Source of the DNA: an uncultured Oscillospiraceae bacterium
GTDB lineage: Bacteria > Bacillota > Clostridia > Oscillospirales > Acutalibacteraceae
Direction: 5' to 3'
NCBI GenBank assembly: GCA_949289045.1
Contig: CASEMN010000004.1
Coordinates: forward strand, 62,001-126,000
Length of the DNA stretch: 64,000 bases
This document shows positions 50,468-59,139 of this stretch, in pieces; the first letter of the stretch is position 1; the number at the start of each line of letters is the position of its first letter. The notes under the pieces are model-generated. The model had not been told where the DNA came from, made no database searches, and worked only from the letters and a program-made list of their open reading frames with translations. The translations under genes were made by a program, and so were the position numbers.

Positions 50468-51454
50468 ATGATATTTGCAGATAAGTTAATTGAGCTTCGC
50501 AAGAAAAGCGGCTGGTCACAGGAAGAGCTTGCAGAACAGATGAACGTTACAAGACAGTCGGTATCAAAGTGGGAGGGAGCGCAGTCCGTACCCGATCTTG
50601 AAAAGATCATACAGCTTTCAAAACTCTTCGGAGTAAGCACCGACTATTTACTTAAAGATGAAATAGAGATAAATGAAAATGAATCTGCGTCTTTAAAGAC
50701 AGAGGAAAAGCTTAACGTCCGCCGTGTATCAATGGAAGAGGCAAACAAATTTCTCTCCGCCAAAGCCCAAACCGCTAAAACAATAGCGGCAGGAGTATTT
50801 TTATGTATCATCTCCCCCATATGTATGATGATTTTAGGGGTTATGAGTGAAAACCCGTCTTACGGCGTAACTGAAAATGCAGCCGCCGGCATCGGAATGA
50901 TCACTTTGCTTATACTTATCGCCAATGCCGTTACCTTATTTATACTCAGCTCAAGCAAAACCTCCGCTTTTGAGTTCCTCGAAAACGAAATTTTTGAAAC
51001 CTCATACGGCGTAACAGGTATGGTAAAAGAGCGCAAAGAAGATTACCGGGAAACCTACACAAAAAACATAGCCATAGGCGTATGCTTCTGCGTACTATCA
51101 TTGGTTCCGCTTTTTGCGGCAATCATTATCAGCGAAAACGACCTATTTATAGTTTCGATGGTTGCAGTAATGCTGGCACTTATTGGTATAGGGGTAAACT
51201 TTATCGTTAAGGCCTCAATTATCTGGGAAAGCTTTGACAAGCTCTTACAGGAGGGCGAATATTCGAAGAAGAAGAAAAAGGAGAAAATCGCCTCTTCAAA
51301 AGTCAATACAATATACTGGTCAGTTGTAACAGCCGGATATCTGGCATACAGCTTCATAAGCTCCCAGTGGCATTTCAGCTGGATTATCTGGCCCGTAGCG
51401 GCGGTATTATATCCGGCAGTGATAGCAATATTCTCGTCACACAAGGATAAATAA
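50468..51454 (+). CDS. XRE HTH domain fused to a multi-pass membrane region
   Basis: A 328-residue protein. Residues 1-65 are a Cro/CI helix-turn-helix (WSQEELAEQMNVTRQSVSKW, PDLEKIIQLSKLFGVSTDYL). A linker of about 45 residues follows, then about six membrane helices between residues 105 and 325 with a Lys-rich cytoplasmic loop (SKKKKKEKIASSK). This is a common clostridial 'helix-turn-helix plus permease-like' type with no proven function. ATG 50468 has GGAGCTG upstream; the longer frame from 50414 lacks an RBS. It is monocistronic and ends before hairpin 51484-51511. Confidence 0.82.
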   Translation: MIFADKLIELRKKSGWSQEELAEQMNVTRQSVSKWEGAQSVPDLEKIIQLSKLFGVSTDYLLKDEIEINENESASLKTEEKLNVRRVSMEEANKFLSAKAQTAKTIAAGVFLCIISPICMMILGVMSENPSYGVTENAAAGIGMITLLILIANAVTLFILSSSKTSAFEFLENEIFETSYGVTGMVKERKEDYRETYTKNIAIGVCFCVLSLVPLFAAIIISENDLFIVSMVAVMLALIGIGVNFIVKASIIWESFDKLLQEGEYSKKKKKEKIASSKVNTIYWSVVTAGYLAYSFISSQWHFSWIIWPVAAVLYPAVIAIFSSHKDK

Positions 51455-51483
51455 AAAACTCAAACAATTAAACGATTAAGCAC

Positions 51484-51511
51484 AAAGCGGACAGCGTAGG
51501 CTGTCCGCTTT
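51484..51511 (+). terminator. Terminator hairpin, left copy at locus B
   Basis: Stem AAAGCGGACAGC / GCTGTCCGCTTT with loop GTAG, T-rich exit on the plus strand. The same stem recurs at 52026-52051. Confidence 0.8.
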
Positions 51512-52025
51512 GTTTGTAGAAAAAACTGAAATTCGGCATAGTTTCCTATGTCAAGGTTTATACTAACGAACTTACTCTATGTAAACATTGGTTTGTGCTA
51601 AATTTAGTTTTTTCATACCACAAAAAGTTTGATCGAAAAACGTCTGACTGATTCCATGCTCACCCGGCTCAAATGAAAGCAGGTAGTGCGATAGCCTTGC
51701 GGTTTTTCGCATTGCTGTAAGAAGGTCGGAGAGCGAGGGAACGGAAAAGCAAAGCTTTTCCGTAAATCGCCGACACTAACCCTTGGCGGCGATTTACCGA
51801 GATACTTTCTAAAGGTAACTAAACTAATAGCGAAAACCGTCAAGGCGTATTAAATGCGTTTTTGCTCGACTTTGCTCGCTATGGACAAAAGTAGGTGCAC
51901 CGCCGCAGCATGAGCGGCAAAATCTACTCCTATATCAAAGTTCGGTTAAGGAGTACGGGCTGAGATACAGAAATTAAAAATATAAGCACTTTGGTTTGAC
52001 CCAAAACAACGTTATCGAAAAACTG
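51512..52025. repeat. Structured non-coding insert between duplicated hairpins (locus B)
   Basis: About 510 bases without a credible gene between convergent genes. A long-range inverted repeat, GCCTTGCGGTTTTTCGC (51694-51710) and GCGAAAACCGTCAAGGC (51830-51846), encloses two adjacent perfect hairpins: ACGGAAAAGC-AAA-GCTTTTCCGT (51741-51763) and GTAAATCGCCG / CGGCGATTTAC (51762-51797). Another imperfect stem, AGTAG..CCGC / GCGG..CTACT, lies at 51890-51928. The only frame of note (51613-51843, minus) follows the hairpins and is not gene-like. It could be a small mobile element, a decayed RNA gene or a repeat family. Confidence 0.5.
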
Positions 52026-52051
52026 AGCGGACAGCATACGCTGTCCGCTTT
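52026..52051 (-). terminator. Terminator hairpin, right copy at locus B (pfkA)
   Basis: Stem AGCGGACAGC / GCTGTCCGCT with loop ATAC. On the minus strand it is followed by CAGTTTTTCG and can end the ppk-pfkA transcript. Confidence 0.7.
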
Positions 52052-52077
52052 TGTTACTACAAGTATATTCTTTTAAA

Positions 52078-53154
52078 TCAATCGCCGAAGCTTATACCCA
52101 AATCACGGGCTGACTTTACAACCTCACTGTCAACGGGAACATATTTAAGCTTACCTGCAACCTCTGAAAGAGGAACGGGCACAATACTCTCACCCTTGAC
52201 GGCTACCATATATCCAAACTGCTTTTTCTTTATAAGCTCTGCAGCAGCTGTACCGAGTCTTGTGGAAAGCACTCTGTCATAGGCATTGGGATCTCCGCCA
52301 CGCTGAATGTGTCCGGGAACACAGACTCTTATCTCTCTGCCCATTTCCTTCTCTATTTCGGCGGCAAGCTCATATCCCTTTGAAGAGAATGGACTTGCTG
52401 CCTGCTTTGCCTTGCGTTCCTTCTTTGAAAGGGCTGCATCCTCTTTGGAAATAGCGCCTTCGGCAACGGCTATGATTGAGAAGTTCTTGCCTGCCTTTTC
52501 TCTCGCCTTGAGAGCCTTTACAACGGATTTTATATTATAGGGAATTTCCGGAAGAAGTATTATATCAGCTCCGCCGGCGATACCTGCATAAAGAGTGAGC
52601 CAGCCGACCTTATGACCCATAATCTCAACAATAAACACTCTTCCATGAGAAGTAGCGGTTGTATGGATACAGTCGATTACGTTTGTTGCAACGGCAACGG
52701 CACTCTGGAAACCAAAGGTCTCATCTGTGCCCCAGATGTCGTTATCAATGGTCTTTGGCATTGTTACAACATTAAGTCCCTCTTCAGAAAGAAGGTTTGC
52801 TGTTTTATGGGTTCCGTTTCCGCCGAGAATAACTATTGCATCAAGCCCCAGCTTCTTATAGTTTTTCTTCATTTCGGCAACCTTATCTACGCCGCTTTCA
52901 TCTATAACACGCATAAGCTTAAAGGGACGGCGTGAGGTTCCGAGAATTGTACCGCCTCTTGTAAGTATTCCCGAAAAATCATCTTTTTCCATAAGCTTCC
53001 AGTCGTTTTCAATAAGACCTCTGTAACCGTCTGCGAAACCATAGATTTCAACATCATCATCGAATGCAGTGTAAAGAGCTTTGGCAAGACCTCTCAGTGC
53101 AGGGTTAAGTCCCTGGCAGTCTCCGCCGCTTGTAAGCACGCCAATCTTTTTCAT
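52078..53154 (-). CDS. pfkA: 6-phosphofructokinase
   Basis: A 358-residue glycolytic enzyme of the PFKA superfamily. N-terminal GVLTSGGDCQGLNPALRG, phosphodonor region VILGGNGTHKT, substrate motifs PKTIDNDIWGTDETFGF and MGHKVGWLTLYAG, and PGHIQRGGDP. ATP enzymes usually have GGDGS with PGTIDND, pyrophosphate enzymes GGDD with PKTIDND. Here a Gly (ATP-like) is combined with Lys (PKTIDND) and the usual Asp is Asn, so the phosphate donor cannot be settled by sequence. RBS AAAGGAG. It lies 26 bases behind ppk and is probably co-transcribed with it. Confidence 0.92.
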   Translation of the reverse strand: MKKIGVLTSGGDCQGLNPALRGLAKALYTAFDDDVEIYGFADGYRGLIENDWKLMEKDDFSGILTRGGTILGTSRRPFKLMRVIDESGVDKVAEMKKNYKKLGLDAIVILGGNGTHKTANLLSEEGLNVVTMPKTIDNDIWGTDETFGFQSAVAVATNVIDCIHTTATSHGRVFIVEIMGHKVGWLTLYAGIAGGADIILLPEIPYNIKSVVKALKAREKAGKNFSIIAVAEGAISKEDAALSKKERKAKQAASPFSSKGYELAAEIEKEMGREIRVCVPGHIQRGGDPNAYDRVLSTRLGTAAAELIKKKQFGYMVAVKGESIVPVPLSEVAGKLKYVPVDSEVVKSARDLGISFGD

Positions 53155-53180
53155 TTCAACATCCGCTCCTTTTTATTTTA

Positions 53181-55259
53181 TTATTCCTCTTCGTAATCAA
53201 GCTCACGCTTTTTCGCATATTCAAGGAACAAATTCTGACTGTTTATTGAGCCTCTGCCTCTTCTGTCCATAAGCTCATAGGAGGCGTCGCTCTTTTGGAT
53301 TCTGGTATTTACCGTATCGGCAAACATAACTTCAAGTATCTTATTAAGTCTTGCCTGGATTCCCTCATCATATACCGGGAACACAAGCTCAACACGTCTG
53401 TCAAGATTTCGGGGCATAAGATCGGCAGAGCCTAAATATATTTCCCTGTCCCCGCCGTTTTCAAACCTGAAAATTCGGCTGTGTTCGAGGAATCTGCCCA
53501 CAATTGAATGAACGGTGATATTTTCACTTACGTCCTTTACACCGGGAATGAGAGAGCATATGCCCCTCACAAGCAGATTTATCTTTACTCCCGCACAGGA
53601 AGCCTCATAAAGCTTCTTTATTATCTCCCCGTCAAGAAGAGAATTGATCTTTATAGTAATTCCGGAGGGTTTGCCGTTTTCGGCGTTTTCTATTTCACGG
53701 TCAATACAGCGATAGAAGAAATCACGCATATTATCGGGAGCCGTCACAAAAGCCGAATACTGAGGCGGACGTGAATATCCCGTAAGGAGATTAAACAGCA
53801 GCGATGCATCTGCGCCGAACTCCTCACGGCAGGTGAAAAGTCCCATATCAGTATAGAGCTTTGCAGTGTTATCGTTATAGTTGCCTGTTCCCATATGCAG
53901 ATAACGTCTTATTCCGTCCGGGTCTTTACGGACTATGAGCAATATCTTACAGTGGGTTTTAAGTCCTGACAAACCGTAAATAACATGACATCCGGCATGC
54001 TCAAGCTTTTTAGCCCAGTTAATGTTATTTTCTTCGTCGAATCTCGCTTTCAGCTCCACAAGAACTGTAACCTGTTTACCGTTTTCAGCGGCTCTCATCA
54101 AAGCTTTGATGACAGGAGAATCTCCGCTGACTCGGTAAAGGGTCTGTTTTATAGCAAGAACATTGGGATCATCTGCGGCACGTCTTATAAAATCTATGAC
54201 ACAGTTAAAGCTTTCGTATGGGTGGTGTACAAATCTGTCACGCTCACGTATGGCTTCAAAAATATCATCACATCCGAGGAAATCCGCCGGAACTGCCGGA
54301 GTGAAGGGCTGCACACGCAGGTGGTCGTATCCTGAAATCCCGCTTAACTTCATCCACGCAGTTAAATCAAGCGGACCGTGGCAGCGATAGACTTCCCCGT
54401 CTTTTACATCCAGCATATCCGTTAAGAATTCCTTGACCGCCTCATCACATCCGGAATTTATCTCAAGACGTACAGGTCTGCCTCTTTTTCTCTTTTTAAT
54501 AGATTTCTGTATTTCAATAAGAAGATCATCCGCCTCTTCATCAATTGTAAGGTCGGAGTTTCTCGTTATTCTGAACTGTGCAACGCTCTTTACCTGATGC
54601 ATCTCAAACAGAGTTTGCAGTTTTGCGGTTATAACATCCTCGAGCATTATGAAGCTGTCGTTTTCCGAATCGGGCAGCTTTAAAAATCTCGGTAAAATGG
54701 AAGGAACCTGCACCACCGCAAAGTGGCTCTCTCCGTCCTTTTTAAGCCTTACACAAAGGTTAAGGGATTTATTCGAAAGAAGAGGGAAAGGCCTGCTCTG
54801 GTCGATTGCAAGAGGCGTAAGAACAGGGAAAAGGGTACTCTCATAATATTTATCCAAATAATCACGCTGTTCCTCGTTGAGGTCGTCATATTTCAGAATC
54901 AAAATTCCATTTCGTCTGAGCATGGGAATAATGGAATGGGTAAGACAGTTATACTGCTTAGTACAGAATTCATGGGCTCTTATTTCAATGGCTTTCAGCT
55001 GCTGAGCCGGGGTTTGATCGGCCAAAGACAGCTTTTTATATCCTGAGCGCACCTGCTCCTTAAGACCAGCCACACGAACCATGAAAAATTCATCCAGATT
55101 TGAGGCAGTTATCGCAAGAAATTTTGCCCTTTCCAAAACAGGATTTTCCTTTTCATATGCTTCCTCTAAAACTCTTTCATTAAAGCTCAGCCAGCTAAGC
55201 TCTCTGTCAGTATATGGAAACAGTGATTTTTTATTTTTCTTTTGTTTTTTTTCTGCCAA
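53181..55259 (-). CDS. ppk: Polyphosphate kinase 1
   Basis: A 692-residue enzyme that polymerises ATP gamma-phosphate into polyphosphate, reversibly. The N-terminal domain starts YTDRELSWLSFNERVLEEA; the head domain and two phospholipase-D-like catalytic domains follow, with KQTLYRVSGDSPVIKALMRA, the autophosphorylated His in LKTHCKILLIV, then LHMGTGNYNDNTAKLYTDMG. A basic tail (MAEKKQKKNKK) precedes the domain. The start is TTG behind AAGGGAG. Coupling with pfkA suggests a link between polyphosphate and glycolytic energy supply; this is an inference from gene order. Confidence 0.95.
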   Translation of the reverse strand: MAEKKQKKNKKSLFPYTDRELSWLSFNERVLEEAYEKENPVLERAKFLAITASNLDEFFMVRVAGLKEQVRSGYKKLSLADQTPAQQLKAIEIRAHEFCTKQYNCLTHSIIPMLRRNGILILKYDDLNEEQRDYLDKYYESTLFPVLTPLAIDQSRPFPLLSNKSLNLCVRLKKDGESHFAVVQVPSILPRFLKLPDSENDSFIMLEDVITAKLQTLFEMHQVKSVAQFRITRNSDLTIDEEADDLLIEIQKSIKKRKRGRPVRLEINSGCDEAVKEFLTDMLDVKDGEVYRCHGPLDLTAWMKLSGISGYDHLRVQPFTPAVPADFLGCDDIFEAIRERDRFVHHPYESFNCVIDFIRRAADDPNVLAIKQTLYRVSGDSPVIKALMRAAENGKQVTVLVELKARFDEENNINWAKKLEHAGCHVIYGLSGLKTHCKILLIVRKDPDGIRRYLHMGTGNYNDNTAKLYTDMGLFTCREEFGADASLLFNLLTGYSRPPQYSAFVTAPDNMRDFFYRCIDREIENAENGKPSGITIKINSLLDGEIIKKLYEASCAGVKINLLVRGICSLIPGVKDVSENITVHSIVGRFLEHSRIFRFENGGDREIYLGSADLMPRNLDRRVELVFPVYDEGIQARLNKILEVMFADTVNTRIQKSDASYELMDRRGRGSINSQNLFLEYAKKRELDYEEE

Positions 55260-55484
55260 ATTTGTTCACTCCCTTATATATGTTTTGCAGACTTTTCTGA
55301 AATTTTCATTCAAAACCTTAAAATTTAACTGTTATTAATACAGCAGCTTATAAATAAAAATTTACATGGATATTGTAAGTATTATACACCTTTTTAAAGC
55401 TTAATGGAATGTTTTAGTCTATTTTTATGACAATATATTGTCTCTTTATTACATTATAATAATCATACGGCAATCTAAAATACA

Positions 55485-55513
55485 ATAAAGCCCCGCTTTA
55501 TAGCGAGGCTTTT
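55485..55513 (-). terminator. Terminator of the typA operon
   Basis: Stem AAAGCCCCGCT / AGCGAGGCTTT (one mismatch), T-rich on the minus-strand exit, behind the pentapeptide-repeat gene. Confidence 0.8.
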
Positions 55514-55535
55514 AGTAATCCTATTATATTTTCGT

Positions 55536-56213
55536 TTATTCTTTAATATTAACTCCCAGAAGCCTTGCAAGCTCCGCAGCCTGATACACATCCACCGTTG
55601 CCCCTTTAAGCTCAGAAGCACCGTCGGAAAACCGAACGCCGAATATCTTACATGAAGTAAGGTCCATTCCGGTAAGCGAAGTGTAATAAAATTCACCTTC
55701 CGTAAAATCGGTATCCAAAAAAACGGTATCTTCGAGAGAACATCTCGCAAGAAAGGCTCCTCTCATATCACAGGATTTTATACTTACCCTGTCAAACCTT
55801 GAAGTAGTAAAATTAGCGTAGCGAAAGCTGCTGTTTTGGAAATTCAAATCAATAAAGCTTGCGGAAGTAAAATCTCCACCCACAGACCTTGAACCTGAAA
55901 ATTCACAGCGTGAGAAGATACCCCCGGAAAAGCTGCACTTTACAAAAGAGCAATTTTTAAAAATCACATCGCCAAAAGAGCAACCCTCAAAACTTACGTT
56001 TTCAAAATTACAGTGATCAAAAATAATTTTATCAAAGGAAATACGCTCTATTTCCATATCTGTAACACAGCAGTTTTTGAAAAGGCGAAGTGACAAATCG
56101 TCACCAAGTCTGTTTACTTCTTCGATGACATCCTGAAGCCCGCTCTCTTGTGTCATACCATCAGGCACAACGGGAGTTTTTATAGCCTTTTTACTTTTGT
56201 CTGTTTTATTCAT
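55536..56213 (-). CDS. Pentapeptide-repeat protein
   Basis: A 225-residue protein. From about residue 50 to 200 nearly every fifth residue is Phe or Leu in A/C/S-x-F-x-x units (NCCVTDMEIERISFDKIIFD, HCNFENVSFEGCSFGDVIFK, NSSFRYANFTTSRFDRVSIK), which fold into a right-handed quadrilateral beta-helix. Unusually many units carry Cys. The family ranges from gyrase-protecting Qnr/MfpA proteins to structural proteins; no gyrase-specific feature can be seen here. It is the last gene of the typA operon, eight bases after the amidohydrolase gene, with a weak RBS. Confidence 0.88.
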   Translation of the reverse strand: MNKTDKSKKAIKTPVVPDGMTQESGLQDVIEEVNRLGDDLSLRLFKNCCVTDMEIERISFDKIIFDHCNFENVSFEGCSFGDVIFKNCSFVKCSFSGGIFSRCEFSGSRSVGGDFTSASFIDLNFQNSSFRYANFTTSRFDRVSIKSCDMRGAFLARCSLEDTVFLDTDFTEGEFYYTSLTGMDLTSCKIFGVRFSDGASELKGATVDVYQAAELARLLGVNIKE

Positions 56214-56220
56214 AAGTTAA

Positions 56221-57012
56221 TTATAAACCTAAAAGCTTTACTGCATTCTCTGAAAGGATTTTTTCCTTATCCTCATCTGAGATTTTCAGGGAGCGGACAA
56301 AGCTTATTTCGTCCTCTGTCTTTCCCCAGGGCATATCACTGCCGAAAATCACTTTATCACTGCCGTGAGCCTTTATAATTTCCGCAGCGTAATCGGGAGG
56401 CATTCTCGAAGAAGAAAAAGCAGTATCAAAATACACATTCTCTCCGCAAAGATATTTTAAAACATCCTTCCACATAAGCCATCCGCCCATGTGAGCAGCT
56501 ATTACGGGAGCACCGCCGAAAACCGGAAGAGCTTTTTTAAGTCTTTCAGGTGTGCAGTGAACCGGGTCGGGATATCCGATGTCAATTCCTGCGTGGAATA
56601 CTGTAATGAATCCCATGGAGGCTATTTTTTCGTAGAGAGGAAAAAGTCTTTCCTCATCTACAAAAAAGTTCTGATAATCAGGGTGCAGCTTTATTCCCTT
56701 AATGCCGTTTTCTTTAAGGAACTCTAATTCTTCAAAAGCCTCAGGGCTATCCGGATGAACGGAACCGAAAGAAACTATATTGTCCTTATTAATCTCCACA
56801 GCAAATCGGTTTACGCTCTTCTCCTGATGGGGATTTGTAGCAATATTGAGCACTACCGCCATATCGCAGCCCTGCTCTTTTATTTTTTCTTTGAGTGAGG
56901 AAACAGTTCCCTCGTGATTGGGCTTTACCCCACCTGCGGCTTTAGATAAAATCGGCATTGCTTTAACCGCAAGCTTATCCGGAAATGCATGGGTATGAAA
57001 ATCTATAATCAA
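56221..57012 (-). CDS. Amidohydrolase-family (amidohydrolase_2 / TIM-barrel) hydrolase
   Basis: A 263-residue metal-dependent hydrolase. The N-terminal metal motif is IIDFHTHAFPDKLA, later ligands are in GIKLHPDYQ, VFHAGIDIG, AAHMGGWLMW and the terminal Asp in IFGSDMPWG. This set places it in the amidohydrolase_2 branch with decarboxylase/lactonase-like enzymes; the substrate is not predictable. The start is TTG with AAGG upstream. It lies between typA (27 bases) and the pentapeptide-repeat gene in an apparent operon. Confidence 0.88.
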   Translation of the reverse strand: MIIDFHTHAFPDKLAVKAMPILSKAAGGVKPNHEGTVSSLKEKIKEQGCDMAVVLNIATNPHQEKSVNRFAVEINKDNIVSFGSVHPDSPEAFEELEFLKENGIKGIKLHPDYQNFFVDEERLFPLYEKIASMGFITVFHAGIDIGYPDPVHCTPERLKKALPVFGGAPVIAAHMGGWLMWKDVLKYLCGENVYFDTAFSSSRMPPDYAAEIIKAHGSDKVIFGSDMPWGKTEDEISFVRSLKISDEDKEKILSENAVKLLGL

Positions 57013-57039
57013 AACAATTGCCGCCTTTCTTTAATATAA

Positions 57040-58863
57040 TCAGTTCTTTCTGAACTGCTGCTTCATGCGCTGTTCTTTTGAAAGAATCTTCTTGCGAAGT
57101 CTAATATTATGGGGAGTAATCTCAAGAAGCTCGTCGTCGCCGATAAACTCCATGGACTGCTCAAGGCTGAGAACAGTGGGAGGAACAAGACGAAGAGCTT
57201 CATCAGAGCCTGCCGCACGGGTATTTGTCATCTGCTTTTTCTTGCAGACGTTACATACAACGTCCTCGTTCTTTGCACATTCACCGACTATCATTCCCTC
57301 ATATACAGGTACGCCGGGTCCGATAAACAGACGGCCTCTGTCCTGAGTATTGAAAAGTCCGTATCCTGTGGATTCACCTGTTTCGTGAACGACAATGGAA
57401 CCTCTTTCCCTTGTCTTGATGTCTCCCTTATAGGGCTCATATCCGCTGAAGAGCTGGTTTATAATACCGTTTCCGTTTGTATCGGTCATAAACTCTGAAC
57501 GGTATCCGATAAGTCCTCTTGCGGGGATTTTGAACTCAAGGTGGCATGTGCCGGAATCTCTTGTGCCCATGTTCTCAATTTCAGCCTTACGTGAGCCAAG
57601 TTTTTCCATAACGGCACCCACATACTGTTCGGGAACCTCGATTATAAGCAACTCCATAGGCTCAAGGAGAACTCCGTTTTCTTCCTTCATAATAACCTTG
57701 GGTCTTGATACCTGGAATTCATATCCTTCACGGCGCATGGTTTCAATAAGTATTGAAAGATGAAGCTCGCCTCTGCCGGATACCTTGAAAGTATCGGTAG
57801 ACTCGGTTTCCTCAACCTTCATACTGACGTTAGTCTCAACCTCTTTGAAAAGTCTGTCCCTGAGATTACGGGATGTGACATATTTGCCGTCCTGTCCCGC
57901 AAAGGGGCTGTTATTGACTATAAAGTTCATTGAAAGAGTGGGCTCGTCTATTTTAATAAAAGGAAGGGGCTCGATGCAGTCGGGGTCACATACAGTTTCA
58001 CCGATATTGATATCAGCAAGACCGGAAACACAGATAAGATCGCCTATATCTGCGCTCTTAACCTCAACTCTTTTAAGTCCTTCAAACTGATAGAGCTTTG
58101 AAATTCTGACGTTTTCGTTTGTTCCGTCGCTGTGGCAGAGCACTGCGCTCTGTCCCTCTTTGACATTACCTCTTTCAACTCTGCCGACACCGATTCTGCC
58201 TACATAGTCATCGTAGTCGAGGCTCGAAAAACGAATCTGCAAAGGAGCATCGGAATCGCCAACGGGCGGATCGATATTTTCAAGAATAGCGTCAAGAAGA
58301 GGACGCATATCGCCTTCTCTGGCTTCCGGGTCAAGGGAAGAATATCCCTCACGTCCTGAAGCGTATACAACGGGGAATTCAAGCTGATCGTCATCTGCAC
58401 CAAGCTCAATGAAAAGATCCAGAACTTCGTCTATAACCTCTGCGGGTCTTGCACCGGGACGGTCAATTTTATTTACAACTACAATTGCCTTTTTATGAAG
58501 TCCCAACGCCTTTTTAAGAACGAATCTTGTCTGAGGCATACATCCCTCAAAAGCGTCAACAAGAAGCAGAACACCGTCAACCATCATCAGTATACGCTCA
58601 ACCTCTCCGCCGAAATCGGCATGGCCGGGAGTGTCAACTATATTGATTTTAGTATCCTTGTAATGAATTGCTGTATTCTTGGAAAGAATTGTAATTCCTC
58701 TTTCACGTTCAAGGTCGTTAGAGTCCATAACACGCTCTGCAACCTGCTCGTTTGAACGGAAAATACCGCTCTGTCTGAGCATCTGATCTACTAAGGTTGT
58801 CTTACCGTGGTCAACGTGGGCGATAATAGCAATGTTTCTAAGATTTTCTCTTGCTTTCTCCAA
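57040..58863 (-). CDS. typA: Ribosome-associated GTPase TypA/BipA
   Basis: A 607-residue translational GTPase related to EF-G, involved in ribosome assembly and stress growth. G1 [17 protein letters not shown]2 region [17 protein letters not shown]3 [13 protein letters not shown] and G4 [11 protein letters not shown] are intact; domains II, III and V and the TypA-specific C-terminal domain follow ([18 protein letters not shown]). The frame opens at GTG 58878, but TTG 58863 behind AAGGTG gives the usual N-terminus ([12 protein letters not shown]) and is preferred; either may be used. Confidence 0.95.
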   Translation of the reverse strand: MEKARENLRNIAIIAHVDHGKTTLVDQMLRQSGIFRSNEQVAERVMDSNDLERERGITILSKNTAIHYKDTKINIVDTPGHADFGGEVERILMMVDGVLLLVDAFEGCMPQTRFVLKKALGLHKKAIVVVNKIDRPGARPAEVIDEVLDLFIELGADDDQLEFPVVYASGREGYSSLDPEAREGDMRPLLDAILENIDPPVGDSDAPLQIRFSSLDYDDYVGRIGVGRVERGNVKEGQSAVLCHSDGTNENVRISKLYQFEGLKRVEVKSADIGDLICVSGLADINIGETVCDPDCIEPLPFIKIDEPTLSMNFIVNNSPFAGQDGKYVTSRNLRDRLFKEVETNVSMKVEETESTDTFKVSGRGELHLSILIETMRREGYEFQVSRPKVIMKEENGVLLEPMELLIIEVPEQYVGAVMEKLGSRKAEIENMGTRDSGTCHLEFKIPARGLIGYRSEFMTDTNGNGIINQLFSGYEPYKGDIKTRERGSIVVHETGESTGYGLFNTQDRGRLFIGPGVPVYEGMIVGECAKNEDVVCNVCKKKQMTNTRAAGSDEALRLVPPTVLSLEQSMEFIGDDELLEITPHNIRLRKKILSKEQRMKQQFRKN

Positions 58864-59060
58864 AATTTTCACCTTCACTTAATACTCTTTTATTACACAA
58901 CTGATTATTATAGCATCATCTTATTTTTTCCGCAACGAGATAATAGAATATAAATAAAATACGTCACAAAATACGTCAAGTAAATTTAAGCTATGCCCTT
59001 ATTTTGTTTAAATCGCCTTAAAATCGCACCTTTCGCCTTTATAAGCAAAGCCTCTTTCCC

Positions 59061-59089
59061 TTGACTCAGCGGCTATCCTCTGATAAAAT
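59061..59089 (+). promoter_or_regulatory. Promoter of the murL operon
   Basis: TTGACT (59061-59066), 17-base spacer, TAAAAT (59084-59089), about 50 bases before the start codon. The rest of the 276-base gap to typA is AT-rich without visible structure. Confidence 0.7.
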
Positions 59090-59139
59090 TTTAAAGAATA
59101 AACATTTTTACTTTTAAAGAAGAAAGGCGGTGTGCAGCT

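Noticed and set aside
51613..51843. 76-residue minus-strand frame in locus B
   Set aside because: Its sequence is dictated by the inverted repeats and hairpins of the structured insert; no RBS; composition unlike a protein.
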